Part shown: in pieces, positions 19,221 through 27,711 of the stretch
How positions within the stretch are numbered: position 1 is the first letter of the stretch
Layout: each line of letters starts with the position of its first letter
NCBI GenBank assembly: GCA_963762315.1
Contig: CAVXKO010000004.1
Location: 1,054,001-1,118,000, forward strand
Source: RPQJ01 sp963762315
GTDB taxonomy: Bacteria; Pseudomonadota; Gammaproteobacteria; Steroidobacterales; Steroidobacteraceae
Reading direction: 5' to 3'
DNA: 64,000 bases
The notes under the pieces: model-generated
Databases searched by the model: none
What the model was told of the DNA's origin: nothing
What the model saw: the letters and a program-made list of their open reading frames with translations, nothing else
Made by a program: the position numbers and the translations under genes

Positions 19221-20443
19221 GCGGCCCCCAGCTTGACCTGCAGCCGGCCGACCACGACATCGCCCTTCGGCGTTGCCGACTGCAGTTCCACCTGCACGCC
19301 GCTGCGGCTCATGGCCTGCTTGATGCCGTCGATCGCCTCGACGGTCGGCGCCGTCAAGTGCAGTTCCAGCGCGTCGCCACGGAAATTCAGCGACTCGACA
19401 CGAGCGGTCGGCGTGCCGGACACGGCCTGGGCGAGTACCGAGACCACAGGAAGCAACGCGGCACTGCCGCCGCCGCCGCGGCGCAGGACACCTTCGATCT
19501 GCTCGCGTGCATTGACCATCTTCTGTCCGGGCAGCACCTGGCCGAACACCTGTGAGATCTGCGCATCGACCTGCTTCTCAGCGCTCTTCAGCTTCCAGAG
19601 CGAGAGGCCCTGACCCGCGACGAACACCAGCGCCGTGGCGGCAGCCAGCGCGAGCGGGATTCGCCACTGCTGCAGTTGCGTGCCGAACGAGGAGGGCGGC
19701 GCATAGCTGCCTTGCAGAAGGTTGATCGCGTTGCCGTCGGCAATGTGCGCCGCGAGCAGCGGGAGTGCGCCGTCCGGCAAGAGCTTCACCTGCAGCGTGG
19801 CCGTGCGGGCCCGCAGGCCCTCGATCTGCGCCTGGTGCTGGTCGTATTCGGCGGGGGTCGCGTAGAACACGACGTGTTCACCCGGTTCGGCCGCCGGACC
19901 GAGCGCGAGTTCGAGAGCCGATGCCAGCGGCTGCGAGTCGAGTGCGTACGGAACGCCTTCGGCGCGCCGGACGTACAGCGTGTTCTCATCGAGCAGCAGC
20001 GAGCAGACGTTCGGCGACACCGGCACGGCTTGCGATTCGCAGTACGCCGCGGCCGGATGAAGGCCTGCGGCGTGGCAGGCATTGAGCCAGCGGTCGAGCA
20101 GGGCACGGGACACGACTGCGACGGGCGTCAGCGTGCTGTCGGCGACGCGTGCGCCGACCGCGAAGTGCAATGTGTCCACGTCCGTCGCCAGCTGCTCTTC
20201 GAGCGCGAACGGCACGGCCTGCGCGAGTCGCGCACTTCCCTTGACGGGGAGTTCGGGTGTGGCGAGGGAAACGTCGGTGCCGGGCAGCAGCAGGACGACC
20301 TTGCGCCCCTGGGACGCGCCGAGGGCATCGGCGACGGGGCCGTTGCTCACCGAGCCCGAGCGCGCACCGTTCTCGTCCACGATGAGCCACGACGCCAGCG
20401 CCTCGTCCTGGGCACGGAGCCGTATCACCAGCGATTCTGTCAT
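19217..20443 (-). CDS. gspL: Type II secretion protein GspL
   Basis: 408 residues. The N-terminal cytosolic actin-like domain (about 1-235) recruits the GspE ATPase in the family. A single membrane helix follows at about 260-277 (IPLALAAATALVFVAGQGL), then a periplasmic ferredoxin-like domain (about 330-408). No gspE, gspF, gspC or gspD lies in this window, so the ATPase partner must be encoded elsewhere. It is 16 bp downstream of gspK and 4-base coupled to gspM. Confidence 0.9.
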   Translation of the reverse strand: MTESLVIRLRAQDEALASWLIVDENGARSGSVSNGPVADALGASQGRKVVLLLPGTDVSLATPELPVKGSARLAQAVPFALEEQLATDVDTLHFAVGARVADSTLTPVAVVSRALLDRWLNACHAAGLHPAAAYCESQAVPVSPNVCSLLLDENTLYVRRAEGVPYALDSQPLASALELALGPAAEPGEHVVFYATPAEYDQHQAQIEGLRARTATLQVKLLPDGALPLLAAHIADGNAINLLQGSYAPPSSFGTQLQQWRIPLALAAATALVFVAGQGLSLWKLKSAEKQVDAQISQVFGQVLPGQKMVNAREQIEGVLRRGGGGSAALLPVVSVLAQAVSGTPTARVESLNFRGDALELHLTAPTVEAIDGIKQAMSRSGVQVELQSATPKGDVVVGRLQVKLGAA

Positions 20444-20459
20444 CGGACCTCAGGGGTGC

Positions 20460-21425
20460 TCAGGCGGTGCCGAAACTGCGCAGGACGGGCCTCACCGGGC
20501 CGGTGCCCCCGCGCGCGAGCAGACTGTACAGTGTGAACTCTGTGGTGCCAATAGTGACCCATACGGTCGCGCCGAAGTAACTGCTTGATTCTGCGAGCGA
20601 GTTCTTGACTTTGTCATAGTCGGCTTGACCGAGCGTGCCCTGCAGGTCGGTCAGTTTCGGGAAGCAGCCGAGGTTCTTGCGCTGCTCGGTCAGGTACGCC
20701 GCATTGAGGCTGAACTGGCGCTCGGCCTCGGACAGCGAGTCGAGCACGATGCCGGGCGCCGTGCACACGTTGATCTTGGATCCCACCGGCAGGGCGGCGA
20801 TGTACGGCTTGAGCTTGGCAAACCGGTCCGCCGTGAACCCCGGCAGGATCATGATCTCGCTGATGCGCGTGATCGGCATGTTCGCCGCGACGTGCGGCGG
20901 ATTCTGCCCGGTGTAGACCGTGTCCTCGGCCCCGTTCGGGAACCCCGGGTCGACGTCCTCGTCGATCCAGTCCGCCATGGCGGTGGCCCAGTCGGCCTCG
21001 ATGCCGGCCATGACCATGATGCGTTCGAGCTGTTTCACCGCATCGGGGTTGGTGGTGCCGTCGGGGAAGATCAGGTTGTTGAGGTTGAAACGGCCCTGCA
21101 GGTCCTCGAGCCGTCCCTCGACCACGCCGATCCCGTCGTCGATGGGCAGCACGACCGGCTTGGCCCACATTTCGCCGTAGTGGTCCGTCTGCGATTCCTG
21201 CGCGTCGCGGCGCAAGCCCTCCGCCGCGAGTGCCTCCGCGCCGAGCGCGATCTGGTACGCCTGGTCGATGCTGAAGAGGTTTGCACTGCGCCGCTGGTCC
21301 AGCGCGCCCTTGAACGCCACGTTGACCGCCAGGATCGTGGCGAGTGCGACGATCAGCACCGCCGTGATCAATGCGACGCCGCGCTGCCGCGCCGGATGCA
21401 TCGGCGGGAAAGCCCGGCGCCTCAT
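20460..21425 (-). CDS. gspK: Type II secretion minor pseudopilin GspK
   Basis: 321 residues with a prepilin-type N-terminus: a basic leader, then RGVALITAVLIVALATILAV. GspK lacks the Glu at +5 found in other pseudopilins, consistent with this sequence. The large globular domain includes the GRFNLNNL motif near residue 115, typical of GspK. The protein caps the pseudopilus tip with GspI and GspJ. ATG 21425 overlaps the gspJ stop by 4 bases. Confidence 0.9.
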   Translation of the reverse strand: MRRRAFPPMHPARQRGVALITAVLIVALATILAVNVAFKGALDQRRSANLFSIDQAYQIALGAEALAAEGLRRDAQESQTDHYGEMWAKPVVLPIDDGIGVVEGRLEDLQGRFNLNNLIFPDGTTNPDAVKQLERIMVMAGIEADWATAMADWIDEDVDPGFPNGAEDTVYTGQNPPHVAANMPITRISEIMILPGFTADRFAKLKPYIAALPVGSKINVCTAPGIVLDSLSEAERQFSLNAAYLTEQRKNLGCFPKLTDLQGTLGQADYDKVKNSLAESSSYFGATVWVTIGTTEFTLYSLLARGGTGPVRPVLRSFGTA

Positions 21426-22051
21426 CCCGCCACCTCGACCACCCGGCGAATCTGGCCCCAGTCCTCGAGATCGATCAGCACCTCGACGGCGGCGGGTCGC
21501 TGACGTTCGCCATCCGCCGTGCCCGTCGCGCCGCCCTGGGGCCAGCTTTCGACCCAGGTGCGGCTCGACGTCATGAAGCGGAACTGGATCGAACGCACGC
21601 CGGTGAGGAACTTGACGCGCACGGGCTCCTGCGACTGCGTGCGATCGAGCACCGGCCAGTGGTCGCGCCACAGGCCGTCCTGGTCGAGCCGATAGCCGAC
21701 GCGCTGCAGCGTGGGGCGCGGCAGGCCGGCGGTGTTGCTCCAGCCGCTGCGCGTGAACTCGATCTTGTATTCGATCGACTCGCCGGACACCAGGGCGGGA
21801 ATGCGCTCGCCGCCGATCGGCTCGCGAATGGGGCGCGGTTCGAGTTGCTCGAGATCATTGGCCAGGGTCTGCACGGCTCGCTGCACGTCACGCACGCGAG
21901 CGAGACGCTGCTCGGTGTACTCGCTCTGCTTCTGCAGTTGCGTGTAGCCGGTGAGCGCCATCGTGCCGACGATCGCGAAAATCGCCATTGCGACCAGCAG
22001 CTCCATCAGCGTGAAGCCGCTGTCGTGGGCGCGATGTGGACGCCGGGTCAT
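21422..22051 (-). CDS. gspJ: Type II secretion minor pseudopilin GspJ
   Basis: 209 residues with the prepilin peptidase site SG^FTLMELLVAMAIFAIVG at residues 11-29, cleaved before Phe, with Glu at +5. The beta-rich C-terminal domain includes YRLDQDGLWRDHWPVLDR, typical of GspJ. It forms the pseudopilus tip complex with GspI and GspK. The start overlaps the gspI stop by 4 bases (ATGA). Confidence 0.9.
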   Translation of the reverse strand: MTRRPHRAHDSGFTLMELLVAMAIFAIVGTMALTGYTQLQKQSEYTEQRLARVRDVQRAVQTLANDLEQLEPRPIREPIGGERIPALVSGESIEYKIEFTRSGWSNTAGLPRPTLQRVGYRLDQDGLWRDHWPVLDRTQSQEPVRVKFLTGVRSIQFRFMTSSRTWVESWPQGGATGTADGERQRPAAVEVLIDLEDWGQIRRVVEVAG

Positions 22052-22599
22052 TCTTCCTGGTCCGCGGGCGGCGGCCGGGGGCGCGGGTTGTCCGATCCCG
22101 GGGGGTTGCCGCCCGGCTTTGAGCCGTCTTTTCCGTCGCCGCCGTCCAGCCCGCCGGGGCCGGTGCCGCCGACGCCGGCCCACGTCATCGTGGCACCGCC
22201 CGCCGGGCCGACCGCGGTGCCGTAGAAGCCGCTCACGGAGGCAAGCGCGGAGCCCTCGGGGGTCGCGGCCAGTCGCACGCTCACGTCCATGCGCCGCATG
22301 CTCTCGACCTGCGTCTGGGTCGTGACGAGTTCCCACTTCCAGCGCTCGCCGGCGAGTTCGACTTCGTCGGAGGTCTTGCCGACTTCGGGTGGCGATGCCG
22401 CCAGCCGGCGCTCCGTGACGATGTTCATGGCGACCCAGTGGGCCAGGGTCTTCTCGCGCAGGTAAGTGCCGTTGCGCGCGGACTGCGTCACGGCTTCGAT
22501 CACGCCCATCATGCCGAGCGCGACGATCACGAGCGCCGCGAGCACCTCGATCAGCGTGAAGCCGCGCCCGCGGGCGCGATCAGCGGCGTTCGCGCGCAT
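22048..22599 (-). CDS. gspI: Type II secretion minor pseudopilin GspI with a long low-complexity tail
   Basis: 183 residues, longer than the usual about 125. The prepilin site is RG^FTLIEVLAALVIVALG (residues 13-29). After the normal GspI domain (to about residue 125), the protein carries a Gly/Pro/Asp/Lys-rich tail of about 50 residues ending in PRPRPPPADQEE, with no visible fold. The stop overlaps the gspJ start. The start at 22599 overlaps the gspH end by 20 bases. GspI initiates the tip complex; the tail is an unusual addition. Confidence 0.85.
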   Translation of the reverse strand: MRANAADRARGRGFTLIEVLAALVIVALGMMGVIEAVTQSARNGTYLREKTLAHWVAMNIVTERRLAASPPEVGKTSDEVELAGERWKWELVTTQTQVESMRRMDVSVRLAATPEGSALASVSGFYGTAVGPAGGATMTWAGVGGTGPGGLDGGDGKDGSKPGGNPPGSDNPRPRPPPADQEE

Positions 22600-23179
22600 C
22601 GTCGTGGATCTCGACCTTGCCTTCGACCGTGCCCGAGACGCGGCGCTCTTCCGTGGTGCCGTCGCGCCGCAGGACGATGTCGAAGGGCACGAGGTCGCCC
22701 GAGGCCTGCACGACGACCTGCGGCAGCACCAGCTCCTCGCCCTCCTTGAGCAACGGCTTCGAGTCCTCGTCCTTCTCGAAGACCACGTCCCGGCCCTCGA
22801 GCCGCAACTGCAGCGTGAGACCGTCCGGCAATGCGCGCGCGCGCAGCATCGGATCGTCAGTGACGGGTTGCCACAGGTCCTTGCGCGAGTCGTAGCGCAG
22901 GAAGTCGTAGCCGTGCAGGTCGACGCGCAGGCCGACGTCGGTGCCGACGAGCATGGCGTCGTCCCGCGACTGCACGAGGATGGCCTGCAGCCTGGCCGCT
23001 TCCTGGTCCATCTCATGGTCCCCGCCGAGCACCTTCACCGAGATCACCGCCATGCTCGTGATGATCCCGATGATGACGATGACGACGAGCACCTCGAGCA
23101 AGGTAAAGCCCGAGGCCGGCCGCGCGGCAGGGTGCCGCGGCAATGTCCTACTCGATGTCCCAGCTGCCGATGTCGGCAT
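22580..23179 (-). CDS. gspH: Type II secretion minor pseudopilin GspH
   Basis: A prepilin-type protein with cleavage site SG^FTLLEVLVVIVIIGIITS and a GspH domain (EAARLQAILVQSRDDAMLVG, then DLHGYDFLRYD). The start is uncertain. ATG 23179 has GAGGG 5 bases upstream but gives a 24-residue leader overlapping gspG by 32 bases. TTG 23143, just after the gspG stop, gives a more usual 12-residue leader but only a poorly spaced TAGGA. The longest frame starts at GTG 23194. It is in operon order between gspG and gspI. Confidence 0.85.
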   Translation of the reverse strand: MPTSAAGTSSRTLPRHPAARPASGFTLLEVLVVIVIIGIITSMAVISVKVLGGDHEMDQEAARLQAILVQSRDDAMLVGTDVGLRVDLHGYDFLRYDSRKDLWQPVTDDPMLRARALPDGLTLQLRLEGRDVVFEKDEDSKPLLKEGEELVLPQVVVQASGDLVPFDIVLRRDGTTEERRVSGTVEGKVEIHDDARERR

Positions 23180-23615
23180 CGGATCCCTCGCCACCCGGCT
23201 GGCCGTCGGCGCCGAGGGTGAAGAGGTCGTAGTCGCCGTGGGCGCCCGGCGCGATGTACGAGTAACCGTTGCCCCACGGGTCCTTGCGCAGGTTCTGGAT
23301 GTACCCGCCCTGTTTCCAGTTCTTGATGTTCGGGTCGGCGGGCTGCTTCACGAGCGCCTCGAGGCCCTGCTCGGTCGTCGGATAACGGAAATTATCCATG
23401 CGGTAGAGGTTGAGGGCGGTCTCGTAGGCGCGGATGTCCTGCTTGGCCTTGGTGATGCGCGCGTCGTCGATGCGGCGGATCACGTTCGGCGCGACGAGCG
23501 CGGCGAGGATGCCGAGGATGACGACGACCACCATGATCTCGATCAGGGTGAAGCCGAGCTGGGTGCGAACGGGGCGTCGAGCGGATGGCAACATAAGGTG
23601 GTTCGAAATCTTCAT
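23148..23615 (-). CDS. gspG: Type II secretion major pseudopilin GspG
   Basis: 155 residues. The prepilin site LG^FTLIEIMVVVVILGILAA is followed by the strictly conserved LNLYRMDNFRYPTTEQGLEAL region and the calcium-site/C-terminal segment DPWGNGYSYIAPG...DLFTLGADGQ. It polymerises into the periplasmic pseudopilus. I chose ATG 23615 (MKISNHLMLPSARR...) over ATG 23594; neither has a strong Shine-Dalgarno. This is the first gene of the visible gsp operon, and its promoter must lie in the 73 bp shared with the divergent rhombosortase gene. Confidence 0.92.
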   Translation of the reverse strand: MKISNHLMLPSARRPVRTQLGFTLIEIMVVVVILGILAALVAPNVIRRIDDARITKAKQDIRAYETALNLYRMDNFRYPTTEQGLEALVKQPADPNIKNWKQGGYIQNLRKDPWGNGYSYIAPGAHGDYDLFTLGADGQPGGEGSDADIGSWDIE

Positions 23616-23688
23616 CGCGTGGGTCGTGGCAGGGCGGTAAATTGCGCCGATCATAGCAAACCGAGGCGGCGACCCGCGGACTTCCCAC

Positions 23689-24294
23689 ATGCTCGAACGC
23701 CTGACACGCCCGCGATTTTCCGACTGGCTCGCACCCCTCGGATTGTCCGGATTGCTGCTCGCGCTGCTCCTCGGCGGAGCGCAAGTGACGGCTGCGCTGC
23801 GTTACGAGCGCAGCGCCGTCCTCCACGGACAGTGGTGGCGGCTGGTCACCGGCCACCTTGTGCATTCCGACGCGGTGCACCTGGCCTGGAACGTGCTCGG
23901 GATCGTGATCGTGTGGGGGCTGTTCGCGCGTGAGTACCGCCTGCGGGACTGGGGACTGATCCTGCTGGTTTCGACCGCGGCGGTGGGCGCCGGGTTCCTT
24001 GCGTTCGAGCCACAACTCGACTGGTACGTCGGCTTCTCGGGCGTGCTGCACGGCGCGATGGCGGCGGGACTGGTCGCCTGGCTGCGTACGGCGCGCGATC
24101 CTCTCACCGCCCTCGTGGCCGTGCTGTTTGCGGCGAAGCTTGCCTGGGAGCACACGCATGGCGCGCTGCCCTTCACCAGTGCGACGCTCAGCCTTCCGGT
24201 CATCCATCAGGCTCATACCTACGGGGCAATCGGCGGGCTGGCCGCCGCGCTGCTCATCAATCGCCGGGGGCGATCCCGCAAGCCGTCGCTATAA
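23689..24294 (+). CDS. rrtA: Rhombosortase (rhomboid-family intramembrane serine protease)
   Basis: A 201-residue polytopic protein with about six membrane helices. The catalytic serine S117 is in GFSGVLHG (the rhombosortase form of the rhomboid GxSG), and the catalytic histidine H176 is in HTYGAIGG in the last helix. The LVTGHLVHSDAVHLAWN segment (about residues 53-69) is the conserved rhomboid L1/TM2 motif. Rhombosortases cleave C-terminal GlyGly-CTERM signals from proteins exported by type II secretion, which fits its place directly divergent from gspG. No GlyGly-CTERM substrate is visible in this window. Confidence 0.85.
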   Translation: MLERLTRPRFSDWLAPLGLSGLLLALLLGGAQVTAALRYERSAVLHGQWWRLVTGHLVHSDAVHLAWNVLGIVIVWGLFAREYRLRDWGLILLVSTAAVGAGFLAFEPQLDWYVGFSGVLHGAMAAGLVAWLRTARDPLTALVAVLFAAKLAWEHTHGALPFTSATLSLPVIHQAHTYGAIGGLAAALLINRRGRSRKPSL

Positions 24295-24295
24295 T
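24290..24295 (+). promoter_or_regulatory. Candidate -10 box upstream of fabD
   Basis: A perfect TATAAT lies 45 bp before the fabD start, overlapping the rhombosortase stop. No good -35 hexamer is found 16-18 bases upstream (only GC-rich sequence), so this is a weak call. It might serve an extended or activator-dependent promoter for the fab operon. Confidence 0.3.
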
Positions 24296-24340
24296 CAATC
24301 GCGTCGATGGGGGCGTGCCGCCTGCAGGAGAACGAACAAC

Positions 24341-25282
24341 ATGTCGCTGGCATTCGTCTTTCCCGGCCAGGGATCGCAATCGGTCGGGATGCTCGCCGCG
24401 CTCGGCGCCGCCGAACCCGTCGTGCTCGAAACGTTCGCCGAGGCCTCCGAGGTGCTCGGCTACGACCTGTGGGCGCTCTGCCAGCAGGGGCCGGAAGCTG
24501 ACCTCGGCGCGACCGAGCGCACGCAACCCGCGATGCTCGCCGCAGGTGTCGCCACGTGGCGGGTCTGGAAACGCCATGGAGGCGCCCAGCCGGTCGCCAT
24601 GGCCGGGCACAGCCTCGGCGAATACTCGGCGCTCGTCTGCTCCGACGCGCTCGACTTCCGGACGGCCGTGGATCTCGTTCGGTACCGCGGCCAGCTGATG
24701 CAGCAGGCAGTGCCTCTCGGGCAGGGCGCGATGGCCGCGGTGCTTGGTCTCGAGGACGCCGACCTCGAAGCGGCCTGTCGCGAGGCCGCGCAGGGCGAAG
24801 TCGTCGAACCCGTCAATTTCAATTCTCCCGGGCAGGTGGTGATCGCGGGACACGCGACGGCCGTGCATCGGGCGCTCGAAGGGGCGAAGCAGCGCGGCGC
24901 CAAGCGCGCGGTGCTGTTGCCCGTGAGCGTCCCGTCACACAGCAGCCTGATGGCGGGTGCCGCGGAGAAACTCGCGCTGCGTCTTGCGCAGGTCGACTTG
25001 CGAATGCCGAACGTGCCCGCCGTCTACACCGTGGACGTCAAGACGCACAGCAGTCCCGACGGCATTCGCACCGCGCTCAAGGAGCAGCTGTACAAGCCCG
25101 TCCGTTGGGCCGACACCGTGCGGGCCATGATCGCCGCGGGTGTCACGGTCTTCGTCGAGTGCGGTCCGGGCAAGGTCCTGACGTCGCTGAACCGCCGTAT
25201 CGAGCGCAAGCCGGAGCTGAAGATGCTGGCGCTCGAGGACCCCGCGTCGATCGAAGCCGCGCTCGCGGCCTGCAAGGAGTAA
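24341..25282 (+). CDS. fabD: Malonyl-CoA:ACP transacylase FabD
   Basis: The 313-residue enzyme loads malonyl groups onto ACP for fatty-acid synthesis. FVFPGQGSQ is at the N-terminus and the nucleophile is S91 in GHSLGEYSAL. The conserved Q-x-P site is in ATERTQPAML, the catalytic histidine in PVSVPSHSSLM, and ECGPGKVL is near the C-terminus. ATG 24341 has AGGAG 11 bases upstream. A longer open frame upstream overlaps the rhombosortase gene and is not used. It starts the fab operon; fabH, plsX and rpmF, which often precede fabD, are absent here. Confidence 0.97.
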   Translation: MSLAFVFPGQGSQSVGMLAALGAAEPVVLETFAEASEVLGYDLWALCQQGPEADLGATERTQPAMLAAGVATWRVWKRHGGAQPVAMAGHSLGEYSALVCSDALDFRTAVDLVRYRGQLMQQAVPLGQGAMAAVLGLEDADLEAACREAAQGEVVEPVNFNSPGQVVIAGHATAVHRALEGAKQRGAKRAVLLPVSVPSHSSLMAGAAEKLALRLAQVDLRMPNVPAVYTVDVKTHSSPDGIRTALKEQLYKPVRWADTVRAMIAAGVTVFVECGPGKVLTSLNRRIERKPELKMLALEDPASIEAALAACKE

Positions 25283-25285
25283 GCC

Positions 25286-26026
25286 ATGCTCGAAAACGAA
25301 GTCGCCCTGGTGACCGGCGCGTCCCGCGGCATCGGCCGGGCCATCGCCCTCGAGCTGGGCCGGCAGGGCGCCACGGTGATCGGCACGGCCACCAGCGAGG
25401 CCGGCGCCGCGTCGATCGATGCCTACCTCGCCGAGGCCGGGCTCAAGGGCCGTGGCGTCGTGCTCGACGTGTCGAAGGCGGAATCCGTGGAGGCCTGCTT
25501 CAAGGGCGTCGAAGCCCGGGAAGGGGTTCCGTCGATCCTCGTCAACAACGCGGGCGTCACGAAAGACGGGCTCCTCATGCGCATGAGCGCCGACGACTGG
25601 CAGACGGTCATCGAGACCGACCTCAGCGCCGTCTACCGCACCTGCAAGGCCGTGATGCGCGGGATGATGAAGGCCCGGCGCGGCCGGATCATCAACATTG
25701 CGTCGGTCATCGGGGTGATGGGCAACGCCGGCCAGAGCAACTACGCGGCGGCCAAGGCCGGCATGATCGGCTTCACGAAAAGCCTGGCGCGCGAGGTCGG
25801 GTCGCGGAACATTACGGTCAACGTCGTGGCGCCCGGGTTCATCGTGACGGACATGACGGACAGCCTGGGCGAGGCGAGCAAGACGGCCCTGCTCGGGCAG
25901 GTACCGCTGGCCCGGCTGGGCTCCCCCGAGGACATCGCCCATGCCGTGGCGTTCCTGGCGTCCCCGAAAGCGGGCTACATCACCGGCGAAACGCTCCATG
26001 TGAACGGGGGCATGTACATGATTTAA
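25286..26026 (+). CDS. fabG: 3-oxoacyl-ACP reductase FabG
   Basis: A 246-residue classical SDR that reduces 3-ketoacyl-ACP with NADPH. The cofactor motif TGASRGIGRAIA is at residues 11-22, NNAG near 85, the catalytic serine in NIASVIGVMGN and the Y-x3-K in NYAAAKAGMIGF. The C-terminus ends GGMYMI. It is only 3 bp after fabD, in the standard operon order. Confidence 0.97.
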   Translation: MLENEVALVTGASRGIGRAIALELGRQGATVIGTATSEAGAASIDAYLAEAGLKGRGVVLDVSKAESVEACFKGVEAREGVPSILVNNAGVTKDGLLMRMSADDWQTVIETDLSAVYRTCKAVMRGMMKARRGRIINIASVIGVMGNAGQSNYAAAKAGMIGFTKSLAREVGSRNITVNVVAPGFIVTDMTDSLGEASKTALLGQVPLARLGSPEDIAHAVAFLASPKAGYITGETLHVNGGMYMI

Positions 26027-26043
26027 AATGGGTTTTGGCCCTA

Positions 26044-26073
26044 TTGGACCCCTCGGACCGCTTAACATAGAAT
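26044..26073 (+). promoter_or_regulatory. Candidate sigma-70 promoter for acpP
   Basis: TTGGAC (26044-26049) and TAGAAT (26068-26073) are separated by 18 bp and lie about 73 bp before the acpP start. The -10 matches the consensus at five of six positions and the -35 at the TTG core. A dedicated promoter for acpP fits its known high expression relative to fabD/fabG. Confidence 0.5.
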
Positions 26074-26146
26074 ACGCCGCCCATACCGGCAGCCCCAGGG
26101 GGCGGCACCGGGATGACTTCATTCCTTTCATAGGATTCCAACGACA

Positions 26147-26389
26147 ATGAGCAGTATTGAACAGCGAGTTAAGGCGATCGTCGCCGAGCAACTGGGCGTC
26201 AAAGAGGAAGAGGTGACCAACGAGTCCTCTTTCGTGGATGACCTGGGCGCGGACTCGCTCGACACTGTGGAACTCGTGATGGCGCTCGAAGAGGAATTCG
26301 AGACCGAGATCCCTGACGAAGACGCTGAGAAGATAACCACCGTCCAGCAGGCCATCGACTACATCAACGAGCGTCGCAGCCAGGCCTGA
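26147..26389 (+). CDS. acpP: Acyl carrier protein
   Basis: An 80-residue, acidic, four-helix carrier protein. The phosphopantetheine attachment serine S37 is in GADSLDTVELVMALEEEF. It carries growing acyl chains for the Fab enzymes encoded on both sides. It is separated from fabG by 120 bp, which holds a candidate promoter, and from fabF by 77 bp. Confidence 0.98.
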   Translation: MSSIEQRVKAIVAEQLGVKEEEVTNESSFVDDLGADSLDTVELVMALEEEFETEIPDEDAEKITTVQQAIDYINERRSQA

Positions 26390-26466
26390 GCTGCGACCGG
26401 TTCCGCCGCCAGGGAGGGCGGTGTGACCTGACCTTTGCCCATCCCGCCCAACCAGGGGGCCTCAGC

Positions 26467-27711
26467 TTGTCCAAGCGCAGAGTCGTCGTCACTGGCTTAG
26501 GCATCGTCTCCCCGCTCGGCAGCGACATCGCTTCGGCGTGGGACGGCATCGTCAACGGTCGCAGCGGCGTCGGCCGCGTGACCAGGATGGACGTATCCGC
26601 GTTTCCCGTGCAGATCGGCGCGCAAGTCGTCGGCTTCAACGCCGAGGACTACATGTCGGCGAAGGACGTGCGCAAGTTCGACCCGTTCGTGCCGTTCGGG
26701 TTCGCTTCCGCCGTGCAGGCCGTCAAGGACTCGGGTTTCGTCGTCACCGACGAGAACACTGCCAGGATCGGTGTGGCGATGGGCGCCGGCATCGGCGGCC
26801 TCAGCACCATCGAGGAGAACACCGCGAAGTGGCTCGAGTCGAAGAGCCCGCGCAAGATCTCGCCGTTCTTCATCCCGGGCAGCATCATCAATGCCGCCGC
26901 CGGGCAGGTGTCCATCCACTTCAAGTTGCGCGGCCCGAACCTCGCGCTCGTCACCGCGTGCACCACCTCCACGCACTCCATCGGTATCGGCGCGCGGTGC
27001 ATCCAGTACGGCGATGCGGACATCATGGTGGCGGGGGGCGCCGAGATGGCGTTCACGCCGCTCGGCATCGGCAGCTTCTGCCAGGCGCGGGCGCTGTCGC
27101 AGCGCAATGACGCACCGGAAAAGGCCAGCCGTCCGTGGGACAGGGACCGCGACGGTTTCGTGATGGCCGAAGGCGGCGGCGCCATCGTGCTCGAGGAGTA
27201 CGAGCACGCGAAGGCGCGCGGCGCGAAGATTTACGCGGAGTTCGCCGGCTTCGGCATGAGCGGCGATGCGCACCACATCACCGCGCCGCCGGAAGACGGC
27301 GAGGGCGCCCGCCTCGCGATGACGGCGGCACTGCGTGACGCGGGCGTCAATCCGGACGGCCTGCATTACATCAACGCGCATGCCACCTCGACGGAGCTGG
27401 GCGATCGCGCGGAAACGGTCGCAATCAAGCGCGCGCTCGGCGATTACGCAAAGCGCGTGCCGGTGAGTTCGACCAAGTCCATGACCGGCCACCTGCTCGG
27501 CGCCGCCGGCGTGGTCGAAGCGATCTTCTCGATCCTCGCGATCCGCGACGGCATCCTGCCGCCCACCATCAATCTCGAGAATCCCGATCCGGAGTGCGAT
27601 CTCGACTACGTTCCGGGCACCGCCCGACGGGCCAAGGTGACCGTGGCGTTGTCGAACTCGTTCGGCTTCGGTGGCACCAACGGGAGTCTCGTGTTCCGCG
27701 CCCTCGCGTGA
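26467..27711 (+). CDS. fabF: Beta-ketoacyl-ACP synthase II FabF
   Basis: A 414-residue condensing enzyme of the thiolase fold. The catalytic triad is visible: C165 in VTACTTSTHS, a histidine in NAHATSTELGD and a histidine in STKSMTGHLLGAAG. The glycine-rich C-terminal SNSFGFGGTN is present. It elongates acyl-ACP, including the temperature-linked unsaturated steps. The start is TTG 26467. Its stop overlaps the GTG start of pabB by 4 bases, linking fatty-acid and folate synthesis genes. Confidence 0.96.
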   Translation: MSKRRVVVTGLGIVSPLGSDIASAWDGIVNGRSGVGRVTRMDVSAFPVQIGAQVVGFNAEDYMSAKDVRKFDPFVPFGFASAVQAVKDSGFVVTDENTARIGVAMGAGIGGLSTIEENTAKWLESKSPRKISPFFIPGSIINAAAGQVSIHFKLRGPNLALVTACTTSTHSIGIGARCIQYGDADIMVAGGAEMAFTPLGIGSFCQARALSQRNDAPEKASRPWDRDRDGFVMAEGGGAIVLEEYEHAKARGAKIYAEFAGFGMSGDAHHITAPPEDGEGARLAMTAALRDAGVNPDGLHYINAHATSTELGDRAETVAIKRALGDYAKRVPVSSTKSMTGHLLGAAGVVEAIFSILAIRDGILPPTINLENPDPECDLDYVPGTARRAKVTVALSNSFGFGGTNGSLVFRALA

